DNA of 64,000 bases from Pseudochryseolinea flava (GTDB lineage Bacteria > Bacteroidota > Bacteroidia > Cytophagales > Cyclobacteriaceae). The stretch lies in contig NZ_QMFY01000013.1 in assembly GCF_003286915.1 (NCBI RefSeq), forward strand, positions 106,307 to 170,306, in the 5' to 3' direction. Of this stretch, positions 26,519 to 35,369 are shown one piece after another. The notes under the pieces were generated by a model that had not been told where the DNA came from, made no database searches, and saw nothing but the letters and a program-made list of their open reading frames with translations. A program made the translations under genes and the position numbers. The first letter of the stretch is position 1. Every line of letters starts with the position of its first letter.

Positions 26519-27080
26519 GACTTAACGCATTTCGCTTGTGTACGCCTTCACGCAGTTCCTCTAATAGTTTTTTGTTGAACGCTTCAAGATCTTCTGGTGA
26601 TCGACTTGTCACTAAACCTTGATCAACAACGACATCATGATCTACCCATTTTGCTCCCGCATTCACTAAGTCAGCTTTCACGGAGGGATATGAAGTCATC
26701 TCTTTACCTTCTACAACACCCGCATTGATTAAGGTTTGCGGGCCATGACATATTGCAGCAATGGGCTTACCCGATACATACATACGGCGTACAAATTCAA
26801 CGGCCTGGCTATTGGTCCGGAGCTTGTCGGGATTTAGAACACCACCCGGTAACACGAGTCCGTCATAGTCGTCAGGATTTGCTTGGTCAAGTACTTTGTC
26901 AACCTTCACACGAATACCCCATTCACCGTTGTCCCATGCTTTCACTTCCGTTTCCTGTGGCGAAATAACATCTACCGTTACGCCTGCTTTTTCGAGCGCT
27001 TCCCTTGGCGATACAAGTTCTGATTGCTCGAAACCATGTTCCGTAAGAATTGCTACTCTAAGATCACTGAGCTGTGCCAT
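26511..27080 (-). CDS. DJ-1/PfpI family protein (YhbO-like)
   Basis: A 189-residue class I glutamine amidotransferase-like protein. The nucleophile elbow AICHGPQTL carries the conserved Cys, with the upstream Glu in LTEHGFEQSELVSPREAL and LVLPGGVLNPDKL. The YhbO/PfpI branch has been reported to act in stress survival and possibly deglycation, and protease activity is doubtful. It overlaps the SDR by 8 bp. It is preceded by about 200 bp without a gene that carries a short GTGAAC repeat. Confidence 0.88.
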   Translation of the reverse strand: MAQLSDLRVAILTEHGFEQSELVSPREALEKAGVTVDVISPQETEVKAWDNGEWGIRVKVDKVLDQANPDDYDGLVLPGGVLNPDKLRTNSQAVEFVRRMYVSGKPIAAICHGPQTLINAGVVEGKEMTSYPSVKADLVNAGAKWVDHDVVVDQGLVTSRSPEDLEAFNKKLLEELREGVHKRNALSHV

Positions 27081-27217
27081 AAATTTAAAAATGCTTTGTT
27101 CACGACAACTGCATTAAATGTGATACGCACCGACGGAGAGGCTGGATTTACACGCCCCGGGGAAGTTTTTGGGCGAAGTTAGCGTCGTGTTGCGAGCTGA
27201 GAGAGGAACAGCTTTTT

Positions 27218-27273
27218 GTTCACGGTTCGGAGTTTTGCCGTGAACAGTGAACCGTGACCCGAGAACAGTGAAC
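27218..27273. repeat. GTGAAC-type short repeat
   Basis: Direct copies of (A/C)(A/C)GTGAAC (27240-27257 and 27264-27273) and an inverted GTTCACGGTT (27218-27227) against AACCGTGAC (27250-27258). It is a hairpin-capable low-complexity repeat of the kind found dispersed between genes in Cytophagales, sitting between the PfpI start and the enoyl-CoA hydratase stop. It encodes nothing. Confidence 0.5.
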
Positions 27274-27279
27274 TTGTAG

Positions 27280-28053
27280 CTACTTCCCCAAATAATTAGG
27301 CTTACGCTTCTCAATAAACGCTTGCATGCCTTCTTTCTGATCTTGAGAAGCGAAGGTGAGATAGAAATTCTTACGTTCGAACTGAAGCCCCTCATCAAGA
27401 TGTGTTTCGAACGATCTGTTTACGGCTTCTTTTGCAAGTTGTATAGCAATAGGCGACATCTGAGCAATCTCTTTTGCTAGCGTAAAGGCTTCGAACAAAT
27501 ACATTTCTACAGGAACAACTTTATTGATAAGCTTATAGGAGAGTGCCTCGTCAGCGGAGATAAATCTTCCTGTCAGGACGAGCTCCATCGCTTTTGCTTT
27601 TCCAATAGCTTTCGTTAAACGTTGTGTTCCACCAGCCCCAGGCATCACGCCAATTTTTATTTCTGGCTGGCCGAACTTTGCCGTCTCCGAAGCAATGATC
27701 ATATCACAAGTCATCGCTAACTCGCAACCACCGCCCAATGCAAAACCAGACACCGCGGCGATTATGGGCTTCTTTGTTTTTCTGATTTGATCCCATGTTG
27801 TGAACTGATCGATCGTTAACATGTCGATCGCGCTTTTATCAGACATCTGTTTAATGTCGGCGCCGGCAGCAAATGCTTGCGCATTGCCTGTGATGATGAT
27901 AACTTTTACTGCAGGATTTCGATCGAGTTGCGCCAACGCATCACGCAGCTCAAGCATGAGTTGTAGGTTGAGCGCATTGAGTTCTTTTGGGCGATTCAAT
28001 TGAATCAATGCGACATGTGGTTCATGTTGTTCAGTCACGAGTATAAATTCCAT
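27280..28053 (-). CDS. Enoyl-CoA hydratase/isomerase
   Basis: A 257-residue crotonase. The oxyanion-hole and catalytic regions are visible: AAGADIKQM, SGFALGGGCELAMTCD with the first catalytic Glu, and FGQPEIKIGVMPGAGGTQRL with the second. Having both Glu residues supports hydratase rather than isomerase chemistry. I place the start at the ATG at 28053 (MEFILVTEQ), giving the family's normal length; the frame extends 12 codons upstream. It acts in beta-oxidation or aromatic acid degradation; no pathway partner is adjacent. Confidence 0.9.
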   Translation of the reverse strand: MEFILVTEQHEPHVALIQLNRPKELNALNLQLMLELRDALAQLDRNPAVKVIIITGNAQAFAAGADIKQMSDKSAIDMLTIDQFTTWDQIRKTKKPIIAAVSGFALGGGCELAMTCDMIIASETAKFGQPEIKIGVMPGAGGTQRLTKAIGKAKAMELVLTGRFISADEALSYKLINKVVPVEMYLFEAFTLAKEIAQMSPIAIQLAKEAVNRSFETHLDEGLQFERKNFYLTFASQDQKEGMQAFIEKRKPNYLGK

Positions 28054-28104
28054 GCAGGCAGGCTTTGTACAAATTTGAAAAGAATCCACAGAATGACAAA
28101 CACT

Positions 28105-28139
28105 GAAAAAATAAAAGCCCCGTCAACGCGTGACGGGGC
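28105..28139 (-). terminator. Strong hairpin with minus-strand T-tract (orphan terminator)
   Basis: A perfect 9-bp stem GCCCCGTCA-ACGCG-TGACGGGGC (28117-28139) is followed on the minus strand by TTTTATTTTTT. The only same-strand gene upstream is the aspartate kinase, which ends at 28746 beyond an opposite-strand gene. The terminator therefore serves a long antisense tail, an unannotated small RNA, or attenuation ahead of the enoyl-CoA hydratase gene. Confidence 0.65.
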
Positions 28140-28248
28140 AAACCAAAAGGCGGTTTACTAAGTGTGCTATGCAGTGATTAATATTTACAGAATCGCTTTT
28201 GTAACCCACCCGGAATGTATTTTTGCGCCCGAAAACCCAGTTTGCACC

Positions 28249-28740
28249 ATGGTTAAAGCCAAAATACTCTTTGTTTGTTTAGGTAATATTTGCCGATCGC
28301 CCCTCGCAGAAGCTATTTTTAAGCATAAAATCAAACAACATAACCTGGATCGCTATTTTGAGGCCGATTCCTGTGGTACCTCTAATTATCATATCGGCGA
28401 TACGCCCGATTCACGAACTATCGCAAACGCACTCAAGAACGGCGTAAAAATCGACCATCTCGGCCGACAACTTTGCGATAAAGATTTGGAAAACTATGAC
28501 TACATCTTGGCAATGGATCAGTCCAACTATCAGAATATTCTACGCCTGTCAAATGCGTCGGAGCACGTGGGTAAAATAGATTTGATGCGGAACTACGATA
28601 CCGTTGATCGCGGCAGTGAAGTGCCAGATCCGTATCACGGTGGTGAAACACACTTTCAACATGTATTCGAAATTCTAGATCGGAGCATGAACAATTTTAT
28701 CGCTCACCTAGAGCAAAAGCATCAAGTTGAAAGGGTGTAG
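28249..28740 (+). CDS. Low-molecular-weight protein-tyrosine phosphatase
   Basis: A 163-residue phosphatase with the P-loop CLGNICRSP (C-x5-R) at residues 9-17 and the general-acid motif VPDPYHGG. I place the start at ATG 28249 (MVKAKILFVCLGN); the open frame upstream encodes no conserved sequence. It dephosphorylates tyrosines or arginines of cytoplasmic or envelope-polymer kinases; no partner kinase is adjacent. It is convergent with the aspartate kinase, 5 bp apart. Confidence 0.92.
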   Translation: MVKAKILFVCLGNICRSPLAEAIFKHKIKQHNLDRYFEADSCGTSNYHIGDTPDSRTIANALKNGVKIDHLGRQLCDKDLENYDYILAMDQSNYQNILRLSNASEHVGKIDLMRNYDTVDRGSEVPDPYHGGETHFQHVFEILDRSMNNFIAHLEQKHQVERV

Positions 28741-28745
28741 CCGCG

Positions 28746-29987
28746 TTATGGCTTGATCAGCACTTGCAACGTTGATCGCGACGACTGTTCCAAGAGCACA
28801 CCTTTGTGTTTTCGATACGTATCGAAAGAAGCTTCGTCGTAGTTTTTGATGGTGATCAATGTCAGACCTGTGTTGTAATATACCTCGAAATGTTGTTGAA
28901 GTTGGTGAATGAGTGCCATCACTTTATTCTCGCGGAAGTCGAGACAAAACGAAAATGTGATCGCAGAGTTTTGCATTACGTTCACCCGTAAACCAAGCTG
29001 TGTTAACGCATGGAAGATCAAACTCAACTGTTCCTCACTGATGAATGTGTAGTCGGTAACCTTGCAGGAGATTAAACATTGGTTGTCCTTGAATACGATC
29101 AATGGCGGAAGGTCATCTACGGTACATTCATGAATCACGGTTCCCTTCAGTGAAGGGTCGTCGAAGTTTTTGACGTGGAGTGGGATACCTTTGTTGGCTA
29201 ATGGTTTAATTGTTTTGGGGTGAATCACAGATGCGCCATAGTATGTCATCTCTGCTGCCTCTTTAAAGGGGAGTTCATCAAATACAATCGCCGCAGGTAG
29301 TCTCTTTGGGTCAGCGTTCATTACACCAGGTACATCTTTCCAAATCGTTAAAGATTCTGCGTCAAGCGTTGAGGCAAAAATAGCGGCGCTGTAGTCTGAT
29401 CCTTCACGTCCCAATGTTGTGGTTTGCGCGTTCGCAGTTTGTCCGATAAATCCCTGGGTTATGATCACTTGGTCTCGAAGTATCGTGCGTAGCGGTTGAA
29501 TCTTATTCGACGTTAAACCCCAATCCACTTTTCCTTCGCGAAAACTATCATCTGTTGCGATGCATGTGCGGGCATCAAGCCAATGCGATGGAATGTTTTG
29601 TGCTTGTAGAAAATGATGAACGATGACCGATGAAATTAACTCACCTTTCGCGACCATTTCGTCATAGTATTCATCGAAGTCAGTATCTTTTTGAAGCGCA
29701 TGACCAAGTTCAACAAAAATTTTCTCCACCGATGAGAAGGCTTCGTGGTCGGATGGAAACAATTCTTTGAGGATATCGTGATGATATCTAAGAAGGGCGT
29801 TTACTTCCGCGGTTGCGTCTTTGTTGTAGAAAGACAACTGGATAATCTGTTCCAAGGCATTGGTCGTTTTGCCCATGGCCGAGACAACTACGAGGAGTGG
29901 CGCTTTGTATGATTGAATAATTGCGGTGACGTTTCGTACCCCTTTCGCATTCTTGAGTGAGGCCCCTCCAAATTTAAAAACCTTCAT
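28746..29987 (-). CDS. lysC: Aspartate kinase (monofunctional)
   Basis: A 413-residue aspartokinase: KVFKFGGASLKNA at the N-terminus, TLGREGSDYSAAIFAS and WKDVPGVMNADPKRLP in the catalytic domain, then two ACT-like regulatory segments (about 300-410). It makes aspartyl phosphate, the entry to lysine, threonine and methionine synthesis. No homoserine dehydrogenase is fused. It is divergent from fbp with about 75 bp between start codons. The last ACT region is short, so feedback specificity is not predictable. Confidence 0.92.
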   Translation of the reverse strand: MKVFKFGGASLKNAKGVRNVTAIIQSYKAPLLVVVSAMGKTTNALEQIIQLSFYNKDATAEVNALLRYHHDILKELFPSDHEAFSSVEKIFVELGHALQKDTDFDEYYDEMVAKGELISSVIVHHFLQAQNIPSHWLDARTCIATDDSFREGKVDWGLTSNKIQPLRTILRDQVIITQGFIGQTANAQTTTLGREGSDYSAAIFASTLDAESLTIWKDVPGVMNADPKRLPAAIVFDELPFKEAAEMTYYGASVIHPKTIKPLANKGIPLHVKNFDDPSLKGTVIHECTVDDLPPLIVFKDNQCLISCKVTDYTFISEEQLSLIFHALTQLGLRVNVMQNSAITFSFCLDFRENKVMALIHQLQQHFEVYYNTGLTLITIKNYDEASFDTYRKHKGVLLEQSSRSTLQVLIKP

Positions 29988-30062
29988 TTTTATTGAACTA
30001 AATCGTTTGCGGATTAACTTTGAGCCAGCCTATCACCGGTACGACAGGCCTAATTTTACAGC

Positions 30063-31082
30063 ATGCAAAGATCATCCAATATTACCAGCAGCACAAGCAT
30101 CGAATCATCTAGAATTGCGCAGCCGATAGGGACCGCGCTCGATCGCTTTATTAAGAACAACCAAGATCAATTCGCTTTTGCCAGCGGCGAACTCTCACAA
30201 CTTCTACGCGACATCGCCCTCGCGAGCAAAGTTGTAAACCGTGAAGTTAACAAAGCGGGATTGATTGATATCATGGGCGCAATGGGTTCGCAAAATACAG
30301 CCGGCGACGACCAGCAAAAATTGGATGTACTCGCCAACATTCGATTCACGCGCGCCCTTGCGAAAGGAGGGGAGGTATGCGCACTCGTCTCCGAAGAAGC
30401 CGAATCATTTGTCGACCTTAATAATGATGGCAAATATGTGATCGCAATCGATCCTTTAGATGGTTCTTCAAATATCGATGTCAATGTTTCGATCGGAACA
30501 ATCTTTTCTGTCTATCGCCGAAAGAGCCCTGTGCAAACACCCATTACGGAAGATGACATTCTTCAATGTGGGTCAGAGCAAGTTGCCGCTGGTTATGTGC
30601 TCTATGGATCGTCTACGATGCTGGTATACACCACCGGCCATGGTGTAAATGGGTTTACGTATGAGCCTACCCTTGGTGAATACTTCCTTTCACATCCACA
30701 TTTGCAAATGCCTGAAGAGGGTAAAATCTATTCTGTCAATGAGGGATCGGCAAATTCATTTTCTGCTTCTGTTACAAACTATCTTCAGCACTGTAAAGAC
30801 AACAAATACACAGCGCGTTATATCGGATCGCTCGTGGCAGATTTTCACAGGAATATGTTGAAAGGAGGAATCTACATTTACCCTGCAACTGCAAAGGATA
30901 AGAATGGAAAATTACGGTTGATGTACGAATGCAATGCACTTGCTTTCATCGCCGAACAAGCTGGAGGATTAGCGACGGATGGTTTTCAACGGATACTCGA
31001 CATCAAGCCAACAGAGCTTCATCAGCGTACACCTTTTTTTGTAGGCTCTAAAAAGATGGTAGAAAAAGCAATGAGTATGTAA
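30063..31082 (+). CDS. fbp: Class I fructose-1,6-bisphosphatase
   Basis: A 339-residue enzyme with the metal-binding motif [25 protein letters not shown], the substrate region [22 protein letters not shown] and [16 protein letters not shown] near the C-terminus. It is a cytoplasmic gluconeogenic enzyme, hydrolysing fructose-1,6-bisphosphate. The length and motifs are standard for class I. It is followed by a bidirectional hairpin at 31084-31119. Confidence 0.96.
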   Translation: MQRSSNITSSTSIESSRIAQPIGTALDRFIKNNQDQFAFASGELSQLLRDIALASKVVNREVNKAGLIDIMGAMGSQNTAGDDQQKLDVLANIRFTRALAKGGEVCALVSEEAESFVDLNNDGKYVIAIDPLDGSSNIDVNVSIGTIFSVYRRKSPVQTPITEDDILQCGSEQVAAGYVLYGSSTMLVYTTGHGVNGFTYEPTLGEYFLSHPHLQMPEEGKIYSVNEGSANSFSASVTNYLQHCKDNKYTARYIGSLVADFHRNMLKGGIYIYPATAKDKNGKLRLMYECNALAFIAEQAGGLATDGFQRILDIKPTELHQRTPFFVGSKKMVEKAMSM

Positions 31083-31083
31083 A

Positions 31084-31119
31084 CAAAAAACACCGCAGAT
31101 TTCGATGTGCGGTGTTTAG
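31084..31119. terminator. Bidirectional terminator between fbp and DUF5606 gene
   Basis: A 9-bp stem AACACCGCA/TGCGGTGTT (31089-31116) has an A-tract on its left, giving a T-tract for minus-strand transcripts, and a short TTTA on its right. It is positioned to end both convergent genes. Confidence 0.7.
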
Positions 31120-31161
31120 TTCAAAGTATTGAATTGACATACTACGGATTGCTCCGCGATA

Positions 31162-31572
31162 TTATTCTGCTGCAGCGGCCGTAAGAATTTCCGGCGCGTT
31201 CTTCAAAATCAGTTCATACCACTTCACCAATTTCTTGATGTCGGATACATATACGCGATCTTCATCGTACTCTGGAAGAATTGCCTTCATGAATGACTTT
31301 AGCTCAGATGCATCGGCACTTCCATCTACACCCAAATCATTGCCGAAGTCTGCATGCATTTTCTTGAGAACATCATTTAATGCGACAGTTCCTTCTTTCG
31401 TAGTGGTATAAATGGAGATTTCGTTGAGCAACGAAAGTCTGTGATTGGAGGTAGCGACAAGTTTTGTTTTAGACTCATCTAATGACTCTAAGATCACTCC
31501 TGATTTGGTCGGTGCCACAACTTTGAATAATCCGCCCTTGCCCGCGATTGTGGCTATTTCTGCTAATGTCAT
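31162..31572 (-). CDS. DUF5606 family protein
   Basis: A 136-residue protein with a compact N-terminal domain (MTLAEIATIAGKGGLFKVVAPTKSGVI, ESLDESKTKL, HRLSLLNEISIYT) and a helical C-terminal half containing ILPEYDEDRVYVSDIKKLVKWYELI. It matches a conserved Bacteroidota family of unknown function (DUF5606). It is cytoplasmic, with an Ala-rich tail. It lies 60 bp downstream of engB on the same strand. Confidence 0.8.
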   Translation of the reverse strand: MTLAEIATIAGKGGLFKVVAPTKSGVILESLDESKTKLVATSNHRLSLLNEISIYTTTKEGTVALNDVLKKMHADFGNDLGVDGSADASELKSFMKAILPEYDEDRVYVSDIKKLVKWYELILKNAPEILTAAAAE

Positions 31573-31632
31573 AAAGTCAATTTTAAATGGAGGGCAAATC
31601 TAAAGAAAGGATTCAAAAAGTCCACTGTTACG

Positions 31633-32238
31633 CTAGGATTGACTCCCTTTTTCGATTACATCGTCGATGAATTCCAAAATATCTTCCCGACCGGCTTTTT
31701 GTTCTGATGAGGTGATCATCATCGGCGGCAATTCTTCCCATGTCTGAAGCAACGCCCGCTGAAAGGCCGCAATGTTTTTCTGGAGTTCATTTTTTTTGAG
31801 CTTGTCGGCTTTTGTAAATACAATAGCGATCGGGATACCTTGCGCTCCAGCCCAGCCGATAAAGCTCAAATCAATTTTTTGAGGCTCAACGCGGGGGTCG
31901 ATCAAGATGAAGAGGCAGTCTAAGTTTTCACGTTTTGTCGTGTATTCTTCGATCATCTTGCCAAATCCTTCCCGTGTCGATTTGCTTACGCTGGCATAAC
32001 CGTAACCTGGAAGGTCGACCAGATACCACTCCTCATTGATTAGAAAGTGATTGATTGTCTGTGTTTTTCCAGGTTTTACCGACGTTTTCGCAAGCTTCCT
32101 GTTGTTGGTAAGCATGTTGATCAGCGACGACTTTCCCACATTCGAGCGGCCAATGAAAGCAAATTCCGGCTTGTCGGGAGCCGGGCATTTTTTGACATCG
32201 GCGTAGCTTGAGATGAATGTGGCGGTGGTGATCTTCAT
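31633..32238 (-). CDS. engB: Ribosome biogenesis GTP-binding protein YihA/YsxC/EngB
   Basis: A 201-residue GTPase: G1 GRSNVGKSSLIN, G2 region PGKTQTINHF, G3 DLPGYGYA and G4 TKADKLKK, with the family-specific ATFISSYADVKKCP start. EngB is an essential 50S assembly factor in many bacteria. It is divergent from the OmpA gene with about 160 bp between starts. Confidence 0.95.
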   Translation of the reverse strand: MKITTATFISSYADVKKCPAPDKPEFAFIGRSNVGKSSLINMLTNNRKLAKTSVKPGKTQTINHFLINEEWYLVDLPGYGYASVSKSTREGFGKMIEEYTTKRENLDCLFILIDPRVEPQKIDLSFIGWAGAQGIPIAIVFTKADKLKKNELQKNIAAFQRALLQTWEELPPMMITSSEQKAGREDILEFIDDVIEKGSQS

Positions 32239-32341
32239 TGTTAAAGTAATGATTGAAGGCCAAAATACTAAGAATGTAAGAAACGTGTGCCTTATGATTT
32301 CATATTATTGTTTCGAAATCAGCAGATTTTACTAACTTGGG

Positions 32342-32373
32342 TTGTCATGGAGTAGCTTTTTTGCATAACTTTA
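32342..32373 (+). promoter_or_regulatory. Candidate Bacteroidota promoter for the OmpA-family gene
   Basis: TTG (32342-32344) and TAACTTTA (32366-32373) resemble the Bacteroidota -33 TTG and -7 TAnnTTTG boxes with a 21-bp gap, 24 bp before the ATG. One -7 position deviates, so support is moderate to weak. Confidence 0.3.
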
Positions 32374-32397
32374 TCGTGAAGTAAAATTTTTTAAACA

Positions 32398-34539
32398 ATG
32401 TCCAGTATCCATAGAGTACTGATTTTTTTAGCTTCTTTATTAGCGATTTCTTTCCCCGGTTACACCCAGGATAAAACTCCGGCTGAAACTGCGCGCGAAT
32501 ATATGGCAATGGCAGAAGACATCCTCGAGAGTACCAAAGCGATGGACGATGCCCGTGGGCTCGTTGTCACAGCGGCTGATCTCGACACTACGTTCATTAA
32601 AGCTAACTACGAAGCCGGTCACTTGCACTTAATGACCATACAACGTGATCAAGCAGCACAATACTTGTTGCGTGTGTTGCGTCAGGATCCTGACTATCGC
32701 TTTGATATTGAGTATTCTATTGGTGAAAGTTATCAGTATGGCGAAGACTTCGATAAGGCGATTTATTACTACAACAGATACAAAGAACGCCTCGCTAAAA
32801 AACCGAACTATCAAGGCAAAGATCGTGTCGAACAAGTGACCGTCGATCGCGCTATTTATGAATGTGAGAACGGAAAAGAATTTGTTTCGAATCCCAAAAA
32901 CTTTTCCATTGTAAACATCGGCCGTGAAATCAATTCTGAATACGAAGACTACGCGCCTGTGTTGAATGAAAACGAAGATGAAATCGTATTTACCACGCGT
33001 CGTCGTGATGACAACTTGAACCAAAACGTGGCTGATGATAACAAACCATGGGAAGATATTTTCATCGCCCGTAAGTCAGGTAACACCTGGAGCTATGCGA
33101 AAAATATTGGCGAGCCCGTGAACGGTCAGAACCACGACTCTAACACGGCCCTCTCGGCTGATGGTAAAACGTTGTTCCTTTATAATGATGAGAACGGTGG
33201 CGATATCCTTTACACGAATTTTGAAAACGGTGTATGGTCAACGCCTGTTCCGCTTCCAGGGATTATCAACTCAAGCTTTGCAGAAAAGTCTGTAAGTATT
33301 TCTGAAGACGAAAAATCACTCTACTTCTCAAGTAACAGACCTGGTGGTTACGGCGGTCTTGACATCTATCGCGCAACAAAAGACAGTAAGGGTGAATGGG
33401 CGAATGTGAAAAATCTCGGACCTGCGATTAATACAGAACTCAATGAAGACGGTCCTTTTATCGACTACGATCTGGTGACATTATACTTCTCTTCAGAGGG
33501 AAGAAAAGGTATGGGTGGATACGATGTATTCAAGTCTACGTTTAATCCGAATACCAACGAGTGGACTGATCCTGAAAACCTGGGCTACCCAATCAACACG
33601 CCTGATAATGATATTTACATTGTATTTTCCAAAGACAATAAGCGTGCATATTATTCTTCCGTGCGAGAAGATGGTATGGGTTACACGGATATCTATTTGA
33701 TTACATCACCGGAAGGCATTAAGAATGCGCAACCTGTAACAAAGAAACTACCTGTTGAAGAACCGGTAGCGAAAGTAGACACGGCAGCAACAACGCCACA
33801 AGATCCTGTGGTAGTCAAGAACGATCCACCGAAGACAACGGTTGATCCGAACAAGACGAAAACGGAGCCTAAGACTCAACCTAAGGTCGTTGAGCCGAAG
33901 AAAGAAATTATTCCGCTTAAATATGTGGTCACTGTTGTCGATGCGGCATCAAAGTCACCATTAGAAGCAAAAGTCAAACTTCAGGGCGCGAAAGACAATG
34001 TACTCGTAGGCATGTCGCCGCAGGGTGGTGGTATCTATGAGTTCACCATTACCAATGCAAAAGCAAAAGATTATAGGCTTTCAGTTGATCTTCCTGGATA
34101 CGTTTTTGTGAATCAGAATCTCAAAATTGAAGGAGCAACCACTACTGCCAAAACAGTTAACCGTACCATCGAGTTGGTAAAACTTGCAGAACGCGTTACG
34201 GGTGTTCTTAGGAATATCTATTTTGACTTTAACAAGGCGACCTTCCAGACTGAATCTTATGGCGAATTGAATAAGCTTGAAGCCATGATGCGTCAGAACG
34301 AAGGAATGATCATCGAGATATCTGGTCATACCGATGCAGTGGGCTCTAAATCTTACAATGCATTCTTATCGCAGAAACGTGCCGAGGCGGTAAAAGACTT
34401 CTTGACGAAAAAGGGCGTGGATACCCGTCGCATCAAGGCTGTCGGATATGGCGAAAGCAAACCCATTGTGAGCAACGACGACGAGGAGGAGGGAAGAGAG
34501 ATCAACCGTCGTGTCGAGTTCAAGGTAATTCAGAAGTAA
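32398..34539 (+). CDS. PorE-like OmpA-family protein (TPR, propeller, CRD, OmpA)
   Basis: A 713-residue exported protein. In order: a signal peptide (about 1-23); TPR-like helices (about 28-150); a PD40/WD40-type beta-propeller (about 165-445, with YFSSNRPGGYGGLDIYRA and YFSSEGRKGMGGYDVFKS blades); a Pro/Lys/Thr-rich linker (about 450-500); a carboxypeptidase-regulatory-like domain (about 505-600); and an OmpA C-terminal domain (IYFDFNKATF, ISGHTDAVGSKSYNAFLSQKRAEAV) with the peptidoglycan-binding Asp and Arg. This is the architecture described for PorE, the peptidoglycan-anchored T9SS component. OmpA paralogues with this layout exist outside T9SS, so the name is tentative. porT is 2.3 kb downstream. 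Confidence 0.82.
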   Translation: MSSIHRVLIFLASLLAISFPGYTQDKTPAETAREYMAMAEDILESTKAMDDARGLVVTAADLDTTFIKANYEAGHLHLMTIQRDQAAQYLLRVLRQDPDYRFDIEYSIGESYQYGEDFDKAIYYYNRYKERLAKKPNYQGKDRVEQVTVDRAIYECENGKEFVSNPKNFSIVNIGREINSEYEDYAPVLNENEDEIVFTTRRRDDNLNQNVADDNKPWEDIFIARKSGNTWSYAKNIGEPVNGQNHDSNTALSADGKTLFLYNDENGGDILYTNFENGVWSTPVPLPGIINSSFAEKSVSISEDEKSLYFSSNRPGGYGGLDIYRATKDSKGEWANVKNLGPAINTELNEDGPFIDYDLVTLYFSSEGRKGMGGYDVFKSTFNPNTNEWTDPENLGYPINTPDNDIYIVFSKDNKRAYYSSVREDGMGYTDIYLITSPEGIKNAQPVTKKLPVEEPVAKVDTAATTPQDPVVVKNDPPKTTVDPNKTKTEPKTQPKVVEPKKEIIPLKYVVTVVDAASKSPLEAKVKLQGAKDNVLVGMSPQGGGIYEFTITNAKAKDYRLSVDLPGYVFVNQNLKIEGATTTAKTVNRTIELVKLAERVTGVLRNIYFDFNKATFQTESYGELNKLEAMMRQNEGMIIEISGHTDAVGSKSYNAFLSQKRAEAVKDFLTKKGVDTRRIKAVGYGESKPIVSNDDEEEGREINRRVEFKVIQK

Positions 34540-34646
34540 ATCACCAAGTTTTTTTGAGGATTATCGCGTGAAAGACTGAATTGGTCTGCCTGCTATTGGC
34601 TTGCCACGTAGAAACCCATTACCTTCGCCCGGGTTTAAGTAGCAAA

Positions 34647-35369
34647 ATGACAGTAGTTCCATATAAAGAAGAGCGCGCGGGCAAGAAAGAACAGGTTGCC
34701 AAGATGTTCGACAACATCAGCCACCGTTACGATTTTCTTAATCACTTTCTAAGTTTGGGCATTGATAAAGGTTGGCGAAAGAAGGCGATTAAATGTCTTC
34801 AGCCCATTCAACCCAAAACTATTCTCGACGTGGCTACCGGAACGGGTGATTTTGCGATTCAAGCATTGTCTTTGAAACCCAATAAAATCACCGGGATAGA
34901 CATCTCTGAAGGTATGTTGGCCGTGGGGCGCAAAAAAATTGCGTCGCAAAAACTCGACAATCTGGTGGAGCTTAAAAGTGGCGACTCTGAAAATATTCCC
35001 TTCGCAGAAAATAACTTCGATGCTGTGACCGTTGCATTTGGTGTGAGGAATTTTGAAAACTTAGAGAAGGGCCTGTCAGAAATTTATCGCGTGATCAAAC
35101 CAGGTGGGATGGTCGTCGTGCTTGAATTTTCGAGACCACGGAGCTTCCCTTTCCGGCAGATTTATAGCTTTTATTTTAAGTTCATTTTACCTAAAATAGG
35201 CAGGTTTATCTCCAGCGACAAAGCAGCTTACACCTACTTACCAGAGTCTGTCGAGGCGTTCCCTGACGGTGATGCTTTTCTCGATAGGTTGAAAAATGCA
35301 GGATTTAAAAACACGAAATGCAAAACACTAACATTTGGCGTAAGCTCAATTTACAGTGGCACAAAATAG
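34647..35369 (+). CDS. ubiE: Demethylmenaquinone methyltransferase
   Basis: A 240-residue SAM-dependent enzyme: MFDNISHRYDFLNHFLSLGIDKGWR and ILDVATGTGDFAI are the UbiE/MenG signatures, with VTVAFGVRNFENLEKGLSEIYRVIKPGG and the C-terminal LTFGVSSIYSGTK. It methylates demethylmenaquinone to menaquinone at the membrane. I use the ATG at 34647 (MTVVPYKEE); 22 upstream codons show no conservation. Its 3' end overlaps the porT reading frame by about 50 bp, a gene pair seen across Bacteroidota. Confidence 0.94.
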   Translation: MTVVPYKEERAGKKEQVAKMFDNISHRYDFLNHFLSLGIDKGWRKKAIKCLQPIQPKTILDVATGTGDFAIQALSLKPNKITGIDISEGMLAVGRKKIASQKLDNLVELKSGDSENIPFAENNFDAVTVAFGVRNFENLEKGLSEIYRVIKPGGMVVVLEFSRPRSFPFRQIYSFYFKFILPKIGRFISSDKAAYTYLPESVEAFPDGDAFLDRLKNAGFKNTKCKTLTFGVSSIYSGTK

